In this document: positions 18,836-27,916 of the stretch, in pieces
Layout of the letters: every line of letters starts with the position of its first letter
Position numbering within the stretch: the stretch's first letter is position 1
DNA from: an uncultured Burkholderiales bacterium
GTDB taxonomy: Bacteria; Pseudomonadota; Gammaproteobacteria; Burkholderiales; Burkholderiaceae_C
Direction of reading: 5' to 3'
Assembly (NCBI GenBank): GCA_943908475.1
Contig: CALTTG010000010.1
Span: 1-64,000 of the forward strand
DNA: 64,000 nt
Translations under genes and position numbers: made by a program
Notes under the pieces: generated by a model
Database searches by the model: none
Seen by the model: only the letters and a program-made list of their open reading frames with translations
What the model was told of the DNA's origin: nothing

Positions 18836-20698
18836 TCAGCGGGGAGTCAGTTGAACCGGCAACCAGCCGCGAACGCTGTTGATGAGGGCCATGCCCGTGG
18901 CCTGCGGCAGGTCGCTGCGGTGGAGCACCTTCTCTTGCAGCACCCCTTCGGCCAACAAGGTGGCTCGCATGACGCCGGGCAGCAGCCCCACGTCCAGAGG
19001 CGGGGTGAACCACTGCCCATCGAGCTGAAGGGCCAAGTTGCCGATGGTGAATTCGGTCAACTGGTCAGCGTGGTTGAACAGCAGGGTGTCGAAGCGGCCA
19101 GCGGGGGGGCGGTGGGCGTCGTAGGCGGCCCGCAAGGTGGTCTTGTGGCGGATGAAATCGTCGGCGGGGGGCATGGCACTCGCGGCCAAGACCACCGTCA
19201 ACGGGCCTGTGGGTGGGTGGAGTTCGGACGCCTCGGCTCGCACAGCCCCGCTCGCCGACAGCAGCAATCGAACCTTGTGGACGCCTTCTGGGTGTGCTTG
19301 ACCAATTTCAGTCAGGGCGCGCTCCAGGGCATCCAGGGGGCAAGGGCGTCCGAAGTGCTGGGCGCTGGCCTGCAGGCGCTGCAGGTGACGGGCCCAGCGC
19401 AGCACTTGCCCTTGCTCCAGCCGCAGCGATTCCAGCAGGTCGAATGGTTCGCGCGCGCGCTGAAGAAACTGCTGCTTGTGGGCCCATTCCTGCCATTCCC
19501 CATAGGGGGTGGCGTCCAGCGTGATGCCGCTGCCGATGCCGCAATGTGCGGTCCACGGTGCCGGGGGCGGAGGCGTGTGAACGCTCACGGTGCGAATGGG
19601 CACGTTGAAGGTGACGTGACCGCCCGGACGCATGATGCCCACGGCGCCGCAGTACACCGCACGGGGCCCCGACTCCAGGCGGGCGATGTGGTGCATGGCC
19701 CGTTGCTTGGGCGCCCCCGTGACCGAGCCGCAGGGGAAGAGGGCCGCGAACACCTCGCTGAGCCGCAGGTGCTCACGGCTGCGGGCCTGGATGGTGGACG
19801 TCATCTGCCACACGGTGGGCAGGGCCTGAACGTCAAACAGCGAGGGCACGTGCACGCTGCCCACCTGCGCGACCTTCGACACGTCATTGCGCAGCAGGTC
19901 CACGATCATGAGGTTTTCGGCCCGCTCTTTCGGGCTGGACCTCAGGTGATCGGCGGCGGCCTGATCGGTTTGCGGGTCCGTGGTTCGGGCCGCCGTGCCT
20001 TTCATCGGGCGGGTGGTCAGGGTGTGGCCATCCCAGTCAAAGAACAGTTCCGGTGACACACTCAACACCGCCCCAGGACCACGGCAAGCGGCTCGGGCGT
20101 CGATGAAGGCACAGTAGCCCAGGGGCTGACTCAAGCGCAGCGCTTCGAAGCAGGCATGCAAGCCAGCGGTGTCGGGGGCTTGATCTGGTTGGCCTGGGAC
20201 GCCCAGAGGCGCTTGCAACCGATCCGTCAGGTTGACTTGGTACACCTCGCCCTGACGGATCAACTCGCGAATGTGTTCCACCTGCGTGCCGATCTGGGCT
20301 TCGTCTCGACAGGCCTGCCAGGGCCCCAACGACCACGTCGGGTTCGGCATGTCGGGCGAGATCGGCGCGGGGTTGGGGGAGGCCGGATGCACTTGTGACG
20401 CGTCGAACACTGCCCAGGCGGCATAGGGCGCGCCCGGCGGCAAGGCTTTCACCGGCAAGCTGGGGTCGAAGGCTGGCGCGGCTTCGTAGGCGACCCAGCC
20501 CACGCACCACTTGCCTTGTTGGGCGAGTGCGTGAACATCGTCGAGCAACCGTGCCACTTGAGCAGGGTCATGCGCGACCAGCCACTGCTGGGGCGTGTCA
20601 AAGCGCCATTGCTGTCGCTCGGTGGCCGGCCCGTCCACATGGGCCGGGAAATCGATCCATGCGGTCGGTGCCTGCGAGGCCCCAGGGGTCTCAGGCAT
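18836..20698 (-). CDS. pabBC: Aminodeoxychorismate synthase component I fused to aminodeoxychorismate lyase
   Basis: A 620-residue two-domain enzyme. Residues 1 to about 370 form a chorismate-binding PabB domain with the PMKGT motif, whose lysine marks aminodeoxychorismate synthases, unlike PIAGT in anthranilate synthases. This domain also has RSSPKERAENLMIVDLLRND and FPCGSVTGAPK. Residues about 395-620 resemble PabC, a PLP-dependent fold type IV lyase (RLEQGQVLRWARHLQRLQ, FNHADQLTEFTIGNLAL). The fusion would take chorismate, with ammonia from a PabA partner, to 4-aminobenzoate for folate. The lysine expected for PLP should lie near HKTTLRAAYD. It overlaps dsbB by eight bases. Confidence 0.92.
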   Translation of the reverse strand: MPETPGASQAPTAWIDFPAHVDGPATERQQWRFDTPQQWLVAHDPAQVARLLDDVHALAQQGKWCVGWVAYEAAPAFDPSLPVKALPPGAPYAAWAVFDASQVHPASPNPAPISPDMPNPTWSLGPWQACRDEAQIGTQVEHIRELIRQGEVYQVNLTDRLQAPLGVPGQPDQAPDTAGLHACFEALRLSQPLGYCAFIDARAACRGPGAVLSVSPELFFDWDGHTLTTRPMKGTAARTTDPQTDQAAADHLRSSPKERAENLMIVDLLRNDVSKVAQVGSVHVPSLFDVQALPTVWQMTSTIQARSREHLRLSEVFAALFPCGSVTGAPKQRAMHHIARLESGPRAVYCGAVGIMRPGGHVTFNVPIRTVSVHTPPPPAPWTAHCGIGSGITLDATPYGEWQEWAHKQQFLQRAREPFDLLESLRLEQGQVLRWARHLQRLQASAQHFGRPCPLDALERALTEIGQAHPEGVHKVRLLLSASGAVRAEASELHPPTGPLTVVLAASAMPPADDFIRHKTTLRAAYDAHRPPAGRFDTLLFNHADQLTEFTIGNLALQLDGQWFTPPLDVGLLPGVMRATLLAEGVLQEKVLHRSDLPQATGMALINSVRGWLPVQLTPR

Positions 20699-21179
20699 GG
20701 CGACGGTGCGTGGCCATCAGGCCCGGGATGGCCACCAAGCCGATCAACGCAAACAGGGCCAAGCTCCAGAACTCGAACGGCACCCCCAGCAAGTGCGCCA
20801 CGGCGTCGGCGCAGGAGGCGCGAACCTCGAAGATGTCGGGCCAGCGGGTGTCCAACCCCGTGGCCGACAGCACACGGTCGGCCAGGGTCAACGCACACGA
20901 GCTGGTTTTCGCGGCCACGAAATGCTGCCACCAAGCTGCCGCGACGCCCATCACGCTCAAGGCCATCACCGTCAGCGATGCCAGCCGGCGCAGCAGGGCT
21001 GACGGTTGCATGGCGCTCAACAAGGCCAGCGCACCGATGATGAGAAAGATCAGGCGTTGCAGGATGCACCAAGGGCAGGGTTGCATGTCCCACTGGTACT
21101 GCGCGAACACGGCGCCAGCCACGGCGGCCAGACAGGCCACACCGATCAGGGCGTGGCTGGCTCGGGTGGGAAACCTCAT
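20691..21179 (-). CDS. dsbB: Disulfide bond formation protein B
   Basis: A 162-residue inner-membrane protein with four helices that reoxidises DsbA and passes electrons to quinone. The first periplasmic loop carries the CxxC active site in PCPWCILQR (about residues 35-38). The second loop holds the other cysteine pair (SSCALTLADRV and RASCADA). FEFWSLALFALIGLVAIPG forms the last helix. The gene overlaps pabBC by eight bases at its 3' end and the RidA gene by four bases at its 5' end, so all three are likely cotranscribed. Confidence 0.95.
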   Translation of the reverse strand: MRFPTRASHALIGVACLAAVAGAVFAQYQWDMQPCPWCILQRLIFLIIGALALLSAMQPSALLRRLASLTVMALSVMGVAAAWWQHFVAAKTSSCALTLADRVLSATGLDTRWPDIFEVRASCADAVAHLLGVPFEFWSLALFALIGLVAIPGLMATHRRHA

Positions 21180-21631
21180 TGCACTTCCGCGATCAGCTCG
21201 ATTTCCACGCAGGCGCCCAGCGGAATCTGGGCCACGCCGAAGGCAGAGCGGGCGTGACGCCCTGACTCGCCGAAGACCTCTGCCAACAACTCCGAGCAGC
21301 CATTGGTCACCAGGTGCTGCTCGGTGTAGTCGGCGGTGCTGTTGACCAGGCTCATGACCTTGACGATGCGCACCACGCGGTCAAGTCCGCCAGCGGCAGC
21401 GTTCAGGGTGCCGAGCAGGTCGATGGCCACAGCGCGCGCGGCTTGTTGGCCTTCTGCGGTGTTCATGGTCTTGCCGAGCTGCCCCACCCAGACCTTGCCG
21501 TCCTTTTTGGCAATGTGGCCCGACAAGAAGATCAGGTTGCCAGTGCGCATGTAGGGCAGGTAGGCAGCGGCGGGCGTGGCCACATCGGGCAGTTGGATGC
21601 CCAGGGCTTTCAGGCGGTCAGAGATGCTCAT
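21176..21631 (-). CDS. RidA family enamine/imine deaminase
   Basis: A 151-residue member of the RidA (YjgF/YER057c/UK114) family, subgroup resembling proteins of about 150 residues that start with SISDRLKALGIQLP. Visible family features are RTGNLIFLSGHIAKKDGK, VKVMSLVNSTADYTEQH and the end RSAFGVAQIPLGACVEIELIA. RidA itself hydrolyses reactive 2-aminoacrylate; members of this subgroup lack firm substrates. The critical arginine of RidA (Arg105 in Salmonella) may correspond to Arg in HARSAFGV. ATGA overlap with dsbB suggests coupled translation. Confidence 0.9.
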   Translation of the reverse strand: MSISDRLKALGIQLPDVATPAAAYLPYMRTGNLIFLSGHIAKKDGKVWVGQLGKTMNTAEGQQAARAVAIDLLGTLNAAAGGLDRVVRIVKVMSLVNSTADYTEQHLVTNGCSELLAEVFGESGRHARSAFGVAQIPLGACVEIELIAEVQ

Positions 21632-21768
21632 GGCGTGTCATGGAGGATGTGAGGCAGTGCGGTCTACGCCCATCGGTGGGCCCACCAGGGAGGGGGCAGC
21701 CGTGGTGAAACGCTCAGGGCCACGATCCTACACTCAAGCCAGAACACAAGAGCAGGGAAGGGGCGTCC

Positions 21769-24315
21769 ATGGCCATCCATTGGGCGGGGGTGATGCTCGC
21801 CTGGCTGGCGGGCGTGGCGCTGCAATTGCAGCAGGCGCATTTGACCGCACATGGTCCGGTGTGGATCGCGGGCGCCGGTCTGTGGGGCGCCCTGGTGTGG
21901 GGCTGGTGGGCTCGCGGGGCCGATCGGCCATCGACATGGTCGGCCTACCGGCTTGGGATCACGGTGGTGATGGTGTTTGCGGCGGCATGGGCAACGACCG
22001 AGTGGCGGGCGCAACAGAGGTGGCTTCAGCAGTGGCCCGCCGTGTGGGCGAACGATGCCTCAGGCCAGCGCGTCACGGTGTGGGTCACCGGTCGTGTCAT
22101 GAGTTTGGCCGACCGCCATGACCGAGGCTGGCGAGTTCGGTTGGACCTCATTCAGGTGGACCTGACGCGTGGCCCCCAACCCGAAAGCCGTCAGGGTGGC
22201 GCCCGCTGGCATTGGCGGGGTGTGCCCGACGATTGGCGGGTGCCCGAGAGGGTGTCGGTGGGGCTCCCCTCGGGGCATGTGGAACCCGTGCCCGGACAGG
22301 TGTGGCGCTGGCCCGTTCAACTCGATGCACCCGATGGTTTGCACAATCCCGGCGCACCCGATGTCGTGTTGCTGGCCTGGGGGCAGGGGGTGCGCGCATC
22401 CGGGCGCATGGACGCGTCCAGGGAGCAGGGTGTGCTGCTGAAGCAACCGTCGTGGTGGTCCGTGGGGGTGTTCGAGCGCTTGCGCATGCACTGGCGCCAT
22501 CGCATCTGGGCGCAGGTGAGCGGTCCGCATCACCCCGAGGGGGTGATGACCGAGCGCGTGGCGGGCATTGTTCGGGGGCTGGCCATTGGCGAGCAAAATG
22601 CGATCGAGTCCGATGACTGGGACGCCTTGCGCCTCACGGGCACCGCCCACCTGGCCGCCATCTCGGGCTTGCACATTGCGATGATGGGCCTCTTGGTGGC
22701 TCAGGTGGTGGACACCGTGTGGCGGCGCTCCGCATGGCTGATGCATCGGTGTCCTGCGCCGGTGGCCGCACGCTGGGCCCTGCTGGGCGGTGCCTGGGTT
22801 TATGCGCTGTTGGCGGGTTGGGGGCTGCCTGCCCAGCGAACGGTCTGGATGATCGCGATCATGGTGAGCCTGCGTCACACCGGACGCATGTGGCCTTGGC
22901 CCGTGGTGGTGGTGTCGGCTGCAGTGGGCGTGACCGTGATCGACCCGTGGGCTTTGCTGGCTCCCGGGTTTTGGTTGTCATTCGTGGCGGTCGCGGTGTT
23001 GATGTGGGGCGGCGGGGTCCTGGTGGTGGGGCGTGCCGATGATCGGTCGCTGGGCGCGCGTGCGAGGTCAGCGGCGCACAGTTTGTGGCACTCGCAATGG
23101 GTGGCCACCCTGGGGTTGGCGCCGCTCTCGCTGATCTTTTTCCAAGCGGTTTCGATCGTGGGTCTGCTGGCGAACCTGGTGTGCATCCCCTTGTTCAGCG
23201 TGGTCATCACCCCTTTGGCGTTGCTGGGGACCGCATGGTCCGGTGCCTGGCAAGTGCTGCAGCCCCTGCTGACCCTGGTGCTGGCCGCGTTGAGCGCGGT
23301 GGCCGACTGGCCATTCACCCAATGGCAGGTGCCTGTGGTGTCCGGTTGGGCGGCCGCGTTGGCGTTGCTGGCCGGTGCCATGTGGGTCGCGCCCTGCTCA
23401 TGGCGGATGCGCCTCTTGGCCTTGCCCCTGTGTCTGCCCTTGGTGTGGTCCACCTCCTGGAGTCAGCAATTGCCAGGGCCGTCGCACGGCCATGTCGATC
23501 TGATGGCTGCTGATGTGGGACAGGGCACGGCCGTGCTGGTGCGCACCGCTCGGCACACCCTGCTGTTCGACACCGGACCGGCCGTGGACCGTGGGCGTGA
23601 CGCCGGACGCCGAGTGTTGCTTGGCCTGATGCGTTCCGCAGGCGTCGGGCACCTCGATGTGCTCATGCTCAGCCATGGCGACGCCGATCACATCGGCGGG
23701 GCGGCATCGGTGGTCCGCCGCACCCCAGTGGGGCTTTGGCGCACATCGTTGCCACCCGACCATGAGTTGCTGGCGGGGCGCCATGTTCGTGGGCAACGGC
23801 CCACCCATCAGCCTTGCGAGGCTGGGCAGCAGTGGCAATGGGACGGTGTGCAGTTCGACGTGTTGCACCCGTTTGAGCGCGTCACCGACGCCGACGAGCG
23901 GGCAGACAACGCGGTTTCATGCGTGTTGTCGATCACGGCCCAGGGGCGCCGGGTCTTGATCGCGGGGGACATCGAATCGGCGCAGGAGTGGGCGCTCGTG
24001 CAACAGACTGATCCCCAGCAACTTCGCAGCGAAGTCTTGTTGGTGCCCCATCACGGCAGCCAAACCTCGTCCACCGAGCCATTTTTGAAGGTGGTCCAGC
24101 CCAAGGTGGCGGTCATTCAGGTGGGCGCGCGCAATGTCTACGGTCATCCGCATCCGCCAGTCGTGCAGCGCTATCGCACGATGGGCGTGCGCGTGGTGCA
24201 AACACCCCATTGCGGGGCTTGGTGGTGGTCCAGTGAGCGGGCCGAGGGGTCTTGCTGGCGTCATCTGCAGTTCCGATACTGGCATTCGCCCCAGGTGCAC
24301 CAACTTGGCCCATAA
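21769..24315 (+). CDS. comEC: ComEC/Rec2 DNA uptake channel
   Basis: An 848-residue inner-membrane protein. The N-terminal region has two or three helices and an OB-like soluble domain. The competence domain carries HLAAISGLHIAMMGLLVA and many further helices (about residues 280-560). The C-terminal region (about 575-848) is a metallo-beta-lactamase-like domain with ADVGQGTAVLV, the metal motif SHGDADHIGG and VPHHGSQTSS. ComEC carries single-stranded DNA across the inner membrane in natural transformation; the C-terminal domain may degrade the other strand. No other competence gene is in the window. GGAAGGGG precedes the ATG. Confidence 0.93.
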   Translation: MAIHWAGVMLAWLAGVALQLQQAHLTAHGPVWIAGAGLWGALVWGWWARGADRPSTWSAYRLGITVVMVFAAAWATTEWRAQQRWLQQWPAVWANDASGQRVTVWVTGRVMSLADRHDRGWRVRLDLIQVDLTRGPQPESRQGGARWHWRGVPDDWRVPERVSVGLPSGHVEPVPGQVWRWPVQLDAPDGLHNPGAPDVVLLAWGQGVRASGRMDASREQGVLLKQPSWWSVGVFERLRMHWRHRIWAQVSGPHHPEGVMTERVAGIVRGLAIGEQNAIESDDWDALRLTGTAHLAAISGLHIAMMGLLVAQVVDTVWRRSAWLMHRCPAPVAARWALLGGAWVYALLAGWGLPAQRTVWMIAIMVSLRHTGRMWPWPVVVVSAAVGVTVIDPWALLAPGFWLSFVAVAVLMWGGGVLVVGRADDRSLGARARSAAHSLWHSQWVATLGLAPLSLIFFQAVSIVGLLANLVCIPLFSVVITPLALLGTAWSGAWQVLQPLLTLVLAALSAVADWPFTQWQVPVVSGWAAALALLAGAMWVAPCSWRMRLLALPLCLPLVWSTSWSQQLPGPSHGHVDLMAADVGQGTAVLVRTARHTLLFDTGPAVDRGRDAGRRVLLGLMRSAGVGHLDVLMLSHGDADHIGGAASVVRRTPVGLWRTSLPPDHELLAGRHVRGQRPTHQPCEAGQQWQWDGVQFDVLHPFERVTDADERADNAVSCVLSITAQGRRVLIAGDIESAQEWALVQQTDPQQLRSEVLLVPHHGSQTSSTEPFLKVVQPKVAVIQVGARNVYGHPHPPVVQRYRTMGVRVVQTPHCGAWWWSSERAEGSCWRHLQFRYWHSPQVHQLGP

Positions 24316-24321
24316 CTTGCT
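24306..24321 (+). promoter_or_regulatory. Candidate sigma-54 promoter of the transglutaminase/ATP-grasp operon
   Basis: TGGCCC at 24306-24311 and TTGC at 24317-24320 give the invariant GG-N10-GC spacing, with two mismatches to the extended consensus TGGCACG-N4-TTGCW. It overlaps the end of comEC and lies 64 bases before the GTG start of the downstream gene. The adjacent TGCACC-AACTT-GGCCCA (24296-24312) is a partial NtrC-type match but overlaps the promoter, so an enhancer site is not established here. Confidence 0.55.
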
Positions 24322-24384
24322 GGTGTTCGTGGCCTGCTTCGCCGAAGCGTGCGTTGCTTCCTTGCTCAGAGACCGGAGTCTTGT

Positions 24385-27300
24385 GTGTCGATCCATGTTG
24401 CGCTGAACCACGTCACCCATTACACCTACGACAGGCTGGTCAACCTGTCGCCGCAAATCGTGCGCTTGCGCCCGGCCCCGCATTGCCGCACGCGCATCCT
24501 GTCTTATTCGCTCAAGGTCGAGCCCGCCACGCACTTCATCAACTGGCAACAGGACCCGTTCTCCAACCACCTGGCGCGCCTGGTGTTTCCCGAGAAAACG
24601 CCGAGCTTCAAGGTCACGGTCGACCTGGTGGCGGAGATGGCGGTTTACAACCCCTTCGATTTTTTCCTGGAACCCGAGGCCGAGACGTTCCCGTTCCAGT
24701 ACGACGAGCCCACCGCCAGAGACTTGGCCCCTTATCTGGTGAAGTCGCCGCTCACCCCGAAGTTCAAGGCCTTTGTTGACAGCATCAGCCGCGAGGAGGT
24801 GCGCACCATCGATTTCCTGGTGGGGCTCAACCAGCGCCTGCAAAACGACATCAGTTACACCATCCGCATGGAGCCCGGTGTGCAGACCCCGGAGCAAACG
24901 CTGACGCTGAAGTCGGGCTCTTGCCGCGACACAGGCTGGTTGCTGGTGCAGGCCTTGCGCCACATGGGCTTGGCGGCGCGCTTCGTGTCGGGCTACCTCA
25001 TTCAACTCAAGGCTGACGTGGCCGCACTGGACGGGCCGTCGGGCACCGAGGTGGATTTCACCGACTTGCACGCTTGGTGCGAGGTGTTCCTGCCTGGGGC
25101 CGGCTGGATCGGTCTGGACCCCACCTCAGGCCTGTTGGCGGGCGAGGGGCACATTCCCGTGGCGTGCACGCCCGAGCCCACGGGGGCGGCCCCCGTGTCG
25201 GGTGCGGTGGACGAGTGCGAGGTCGAATTCCAGCACCACATGGCGATCACCCGCATCCACGAATCGCCCCGGGTGACCAAACCCTACACCCCGGAGCAAT
25301 GGCAAGCCATCGATGCACTGGGGCATGCTGTTGACGACGACCTGCAGCAACAGGACGTGCGGCTCACCATGGGCGGTGAGCCCACGTTCGTGTCGGTGGA
25401 TGACCGAGATGGCGCCGAGTGGAACACCGATGCCTTGGGTCCCACCAAGCGGGGGCTGGCCACCCACCTGGTTCACAAACTGCGCGACCGTTATGGCAAA
25501 GGCGGCTTCCTGCATTTTGGACAAGGAAAGTGGTACCCCGGTGAGCAATTGCCCCGTTGGGCCTTGTCCATCTACTGGCGCAAAGATGGCCAGCCGTGCT
25601 GGCACGACGACAGCTTGTTTGCCGACGAACAAGGACCCCGTGACTGCACCAGCGCCGATGCTGCGCGCTTCATCAACACCCTGTCGCACAAGCTGGGCGT
25701 GGGGCCCGATCACATCCAGCCCGGTTACGAAGACACCTGGTACTACCTGTGGCGTGAGCGGCGTTTGCCCGTGAACGTGGATCCGCTGGACGCTCGCCTG
25801 GACGACGAACTCGAGCGCGTGCGCCTGAGGCGCGTGTTCGACCAAGGCCTCGATCAGGTCACGGGTTATGTGCTGCCCATCAAACGTGATGAGGCGGCGC
25901 TTGACGGACCTCGCTGGGTCACGGGCCCTTGGTTTTTCCGCGACGAGCGCATGTACCTCATCCCCGGTGATTCGCCGATGGGTTACCGCCTGCCGTTGGA
26001 TTCGCTGCCTTGGGTCAGCAAGGCTGACTTTCCTTACCTGCACGACCACGACCCTTTTGCGCCGCAACCCAGTTTGCCTGCGGCGGCAGCGCTCAAGGCG
26101 CAATATGCTGCCCACGCCGTGGGGGGCGGTTTCGCCGAGGGCGGGGTGGTCGCGGTGCAGGCACAAGGCCATGAGACCGCATCGGGTGTGGCGGCCTCGG
26201 CCCCCACGACGCCGGGGTGGCTGGACGGCACGGTGCCGTCCAACCTGAGCGCCTCGCCCCAGCGCTTTGAGTCGGCCCACTGGTTGACGCGCACGGCGTT
26301 GGTGGTGGAGGCCCGCAACCCCGATCGTGCCAATGGACCCAAGGTGGAAACCGCGGGCAAAGGGGGGCAGGTGCTGTATGTGTTCATGCCCCCGTTGAGC
26401 CGCCTTGAGGACTACCTGGACCTGGTGGCTGCGGTCGAGGCCACCGCCGCCGAGTTGCGACTGCCCGTGGTGCTGGAGGGCTACCCACCGCCCCGTGATG
26501 CCCGCATGACCTTGCTGCAAGTCACCCCCGACCCTGGCGTGATCGAGGTCAACATCCATCCGGCCAACGGCTGGGAGCAACTGGTCGACCACACCGAGTT
26601 CCTGTACCAAGCCGCGCACGAAACACGTTTGTCGACCGAGAAATTCATGCTGGACGGCCGGCACACCGGTACGGGCGGGGGCAATCACTTTGTGCTCGGC
26701 GGTGCAACGCCAGCCGACAGCCCGTTCCTGCGCAAGCCCCAGTTGCTGGCCAGCCTGCTGACCTTCTGGCACAACCATCCGTCCTTGTCCTACCTGTTTT
26801 CGGGCATGTTCATCGGGCCGACCAGCCAAGCGCCTCGCCTGGACGAGGCCCGGCAGGATCAGGTCTACGAGGTGGAGATCGCGCTCCAGGAAATCGAGCA
26901 GCAACTCAAGGTGTGGGGCAGTTGCCCACCCTGGATGGTGGATCGGACCTTGCGCAATCTGCTGATCGATGCCACGGGCAACACCCACCGAAGCGAGTTT
27001 TGCATCGACAAGCTCTATTCGCCGGACGGTCCCACGGGGCGACTGGGTCTGCTGGAGTTGCGCGCTTTCGAGATGCCCCCTCATGCGCAAATGAGCCTGG
27101 TGCAGCAACTGCTGTTGCGAGCGCTGATCGCGTGGTTCTGGCGCGAGCCTTACCTGGGCCACGGCGCTCAACGCCTGACCCGCTGGGGCACCGGCTTGCA
27201 CGATCGGTTCATGCTGCCCAGTTTCGTCGAGCAAGACTTTGCCGATGTGCTGACCGAGTTGGCGCAGGCCGGCTTTGAGTTCGATCCAGCGTGGTTTGCG

Positions 27301-27867
27301 CCTCACTTCGAATTCCGATTCCCCTATGTGGGCGAGCTCTCGGTCGGCGGCGTCCACCTGTGCCTGCGTGCGGCCCTGGAGCCATGGCACGTCATGGGCG
27401 AAGAAGGCTCAGCGGGCGGCACCGTGAGGTTTGTGGACTCCTCCCTGGAGCGGCTGGAGCTGCGGGTGACCGGGCTCAATGGCAATCGCCATGCGGTCAC
27501 GGTCAACGGTCATGTGCTGCCCTTGCATCCCACTGGGCGTGTGGGCGAGTTTGTGGCTGGGGTACGCTACCGTGCTTGGCAGCCGCCCTCGTGCTTGCAC
27601 CCGACCATTGGGGTGGATGCGCCGCTGACCTTTGATCTGGTGGACACCTGGCTGAAACGCTCGATGGGGGGCTGCCAGTACCACGTGGCTCACCCTGGGG
27701 GCCGCAATTACGACACCTTCCCGATCAACAGCTATGAGGCCGAGAGTCGGCGCCTGGCGAGGTTCTTCCGCCTGGGCCACACGCCTGGTGTGATGAGCAT
27801 CAAGACCAGTTTGCCGGGCATTGAGCATCCCTTCACGCTCGATTTGCGCAAGGTGAAACAAGCGTGA
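24385..27867 (+). CDS. Transglutaminase-like protein with DUF2126 domain
   Basis: A 1160-residue protein beginning at a GTG with GGAG six bases upstream. The start SIHVALNHVTHYTYDRL is the usual one for the family. Residues 1-95 are the bacterial transglutaminase N-terminal domain. Residues 150-260 are the papain-like transglutaminase core, with a probable Cys180 (GSCRDTGW), His229 (DLHAWCEV) and Asp245 (GLDPTSG) triad. Residues about 310-1150 match DUF2126, with FLMLDGRHTGTGGGNHF-type motifs; here KFMLDGRHTGTGGGNHFVLG is seen. These proteins co-occur with circularly permuted ATP-grasp and alpha-E genes and are predicted to cleave or form amide bonds on an unknown peptide. No signal peptide, so probably cytoplasmic. 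Confidence 0.92.
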   Translation: MSIHVALNHVTHYTYDRLVNLSPQIVRLRPAPHCRTRILSYSLKVEPATHFINWQQDPFSNHLARLVFPEKTPSFKVTVDLVAEMAVYNPFDFFLEPEAETFPFQYDEPTARDLAPYLVKSPLTPKFKAFVDSISREEVRTIDFLVGLNQRLQNDISYTIRMEPGVQTPEQTLTLKSGSCRDTGWLLVQALRHMGLAARFVSGYLIQLKADVAALDGPSGTEVDFTDLHAWCEVFLPGAGWIGLDPTSGLLAGEGHIPVACTPEPTGAAPVSGAVDECEVEFQHHMAITRIHESPRVTKPYTPEQWQAIDALGHAVDDDLQQQDVRLTMGGEPTFVSVDDRDGAEWNTDALGPTKRGLATHLVHKLRDRYGKGGFLHFGQGKWYPGEQLPRWALSIYWRKDGQPCWHDDSLFADEQGPRDCTSADAARFINTLSHKLGVGPDHIQPGYEDTWYYLWRERRLPVNVDPLDARLDDELERVRLRRVFDQGLDQVTGYVLPIKRDEAALDGPRWVTGPWFFRDERMYLIPGDSPMGYRLPLDSLPWVSKADFPYLHDHDPFAPQPSLPAAAALKAQYAAHAVGGGFAEGGVVAVQAQGHETASGVAASAPTTPGWLDGTVPSNLSASPQRFESAHWLTRTALVVEARNPDRANGPKVETAGKGGQVLYVFMPPLSRLEDYLDLVAAVEATAAELRLPVVLEGYPPPRDARMTLLQVTPDPGVIEVNIHPANGWEQLVDHTEFLYQAAHETRLSTEKFMLDGRHTGTGGGNHFVLGGATPADSPFLRKPQLLASLLTFWHNHPSLSYLFSGMFIGPTSQAPRLDEARQDQVYEVEIALQEIEQQLKVWGSCPPWMVDRTLRNLLIDATGNTHRSEFCIDKLYSPDGPTGRLGLLELRAFEMPPHAQMSLVQQLLLRALIAWFWREPYLGHGAQRLTRWGTGLHDRFMLPSFVEQDFADVLTELAQAGFEFDPAWFAPHFEFRFPYVGELSVGGVHLCLRAALEPWHVMGEEGSAGGTVRFVDSSLERLELRVTGLNGNRHAVTVNGHVLPLHPTGRVGEFVAGVRYRAWQPPSCLHPTIGVDAPLTFDLVDTWLKRSMGGCQYHVAHPGGRNYDTFPINSYEAESRRLARFFRLGHTPGVMSIKTSLPGIEHPFTLDLRKVKQA

Positions 27868-27916
27868 GCCTGCATCGAACCTTTTCACCGGACAATGGCG
27901 GCAGTACCTGCCCCCC

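Noticed and set aside
24296..24312. TGCACC-AACTT-GGCCCA as an NtrC enhancer for the 24385 operon.
   Set aside because: It has two mismatches in the right half and overlaps the -24 box, which is not where an enhancer would be expected to work.
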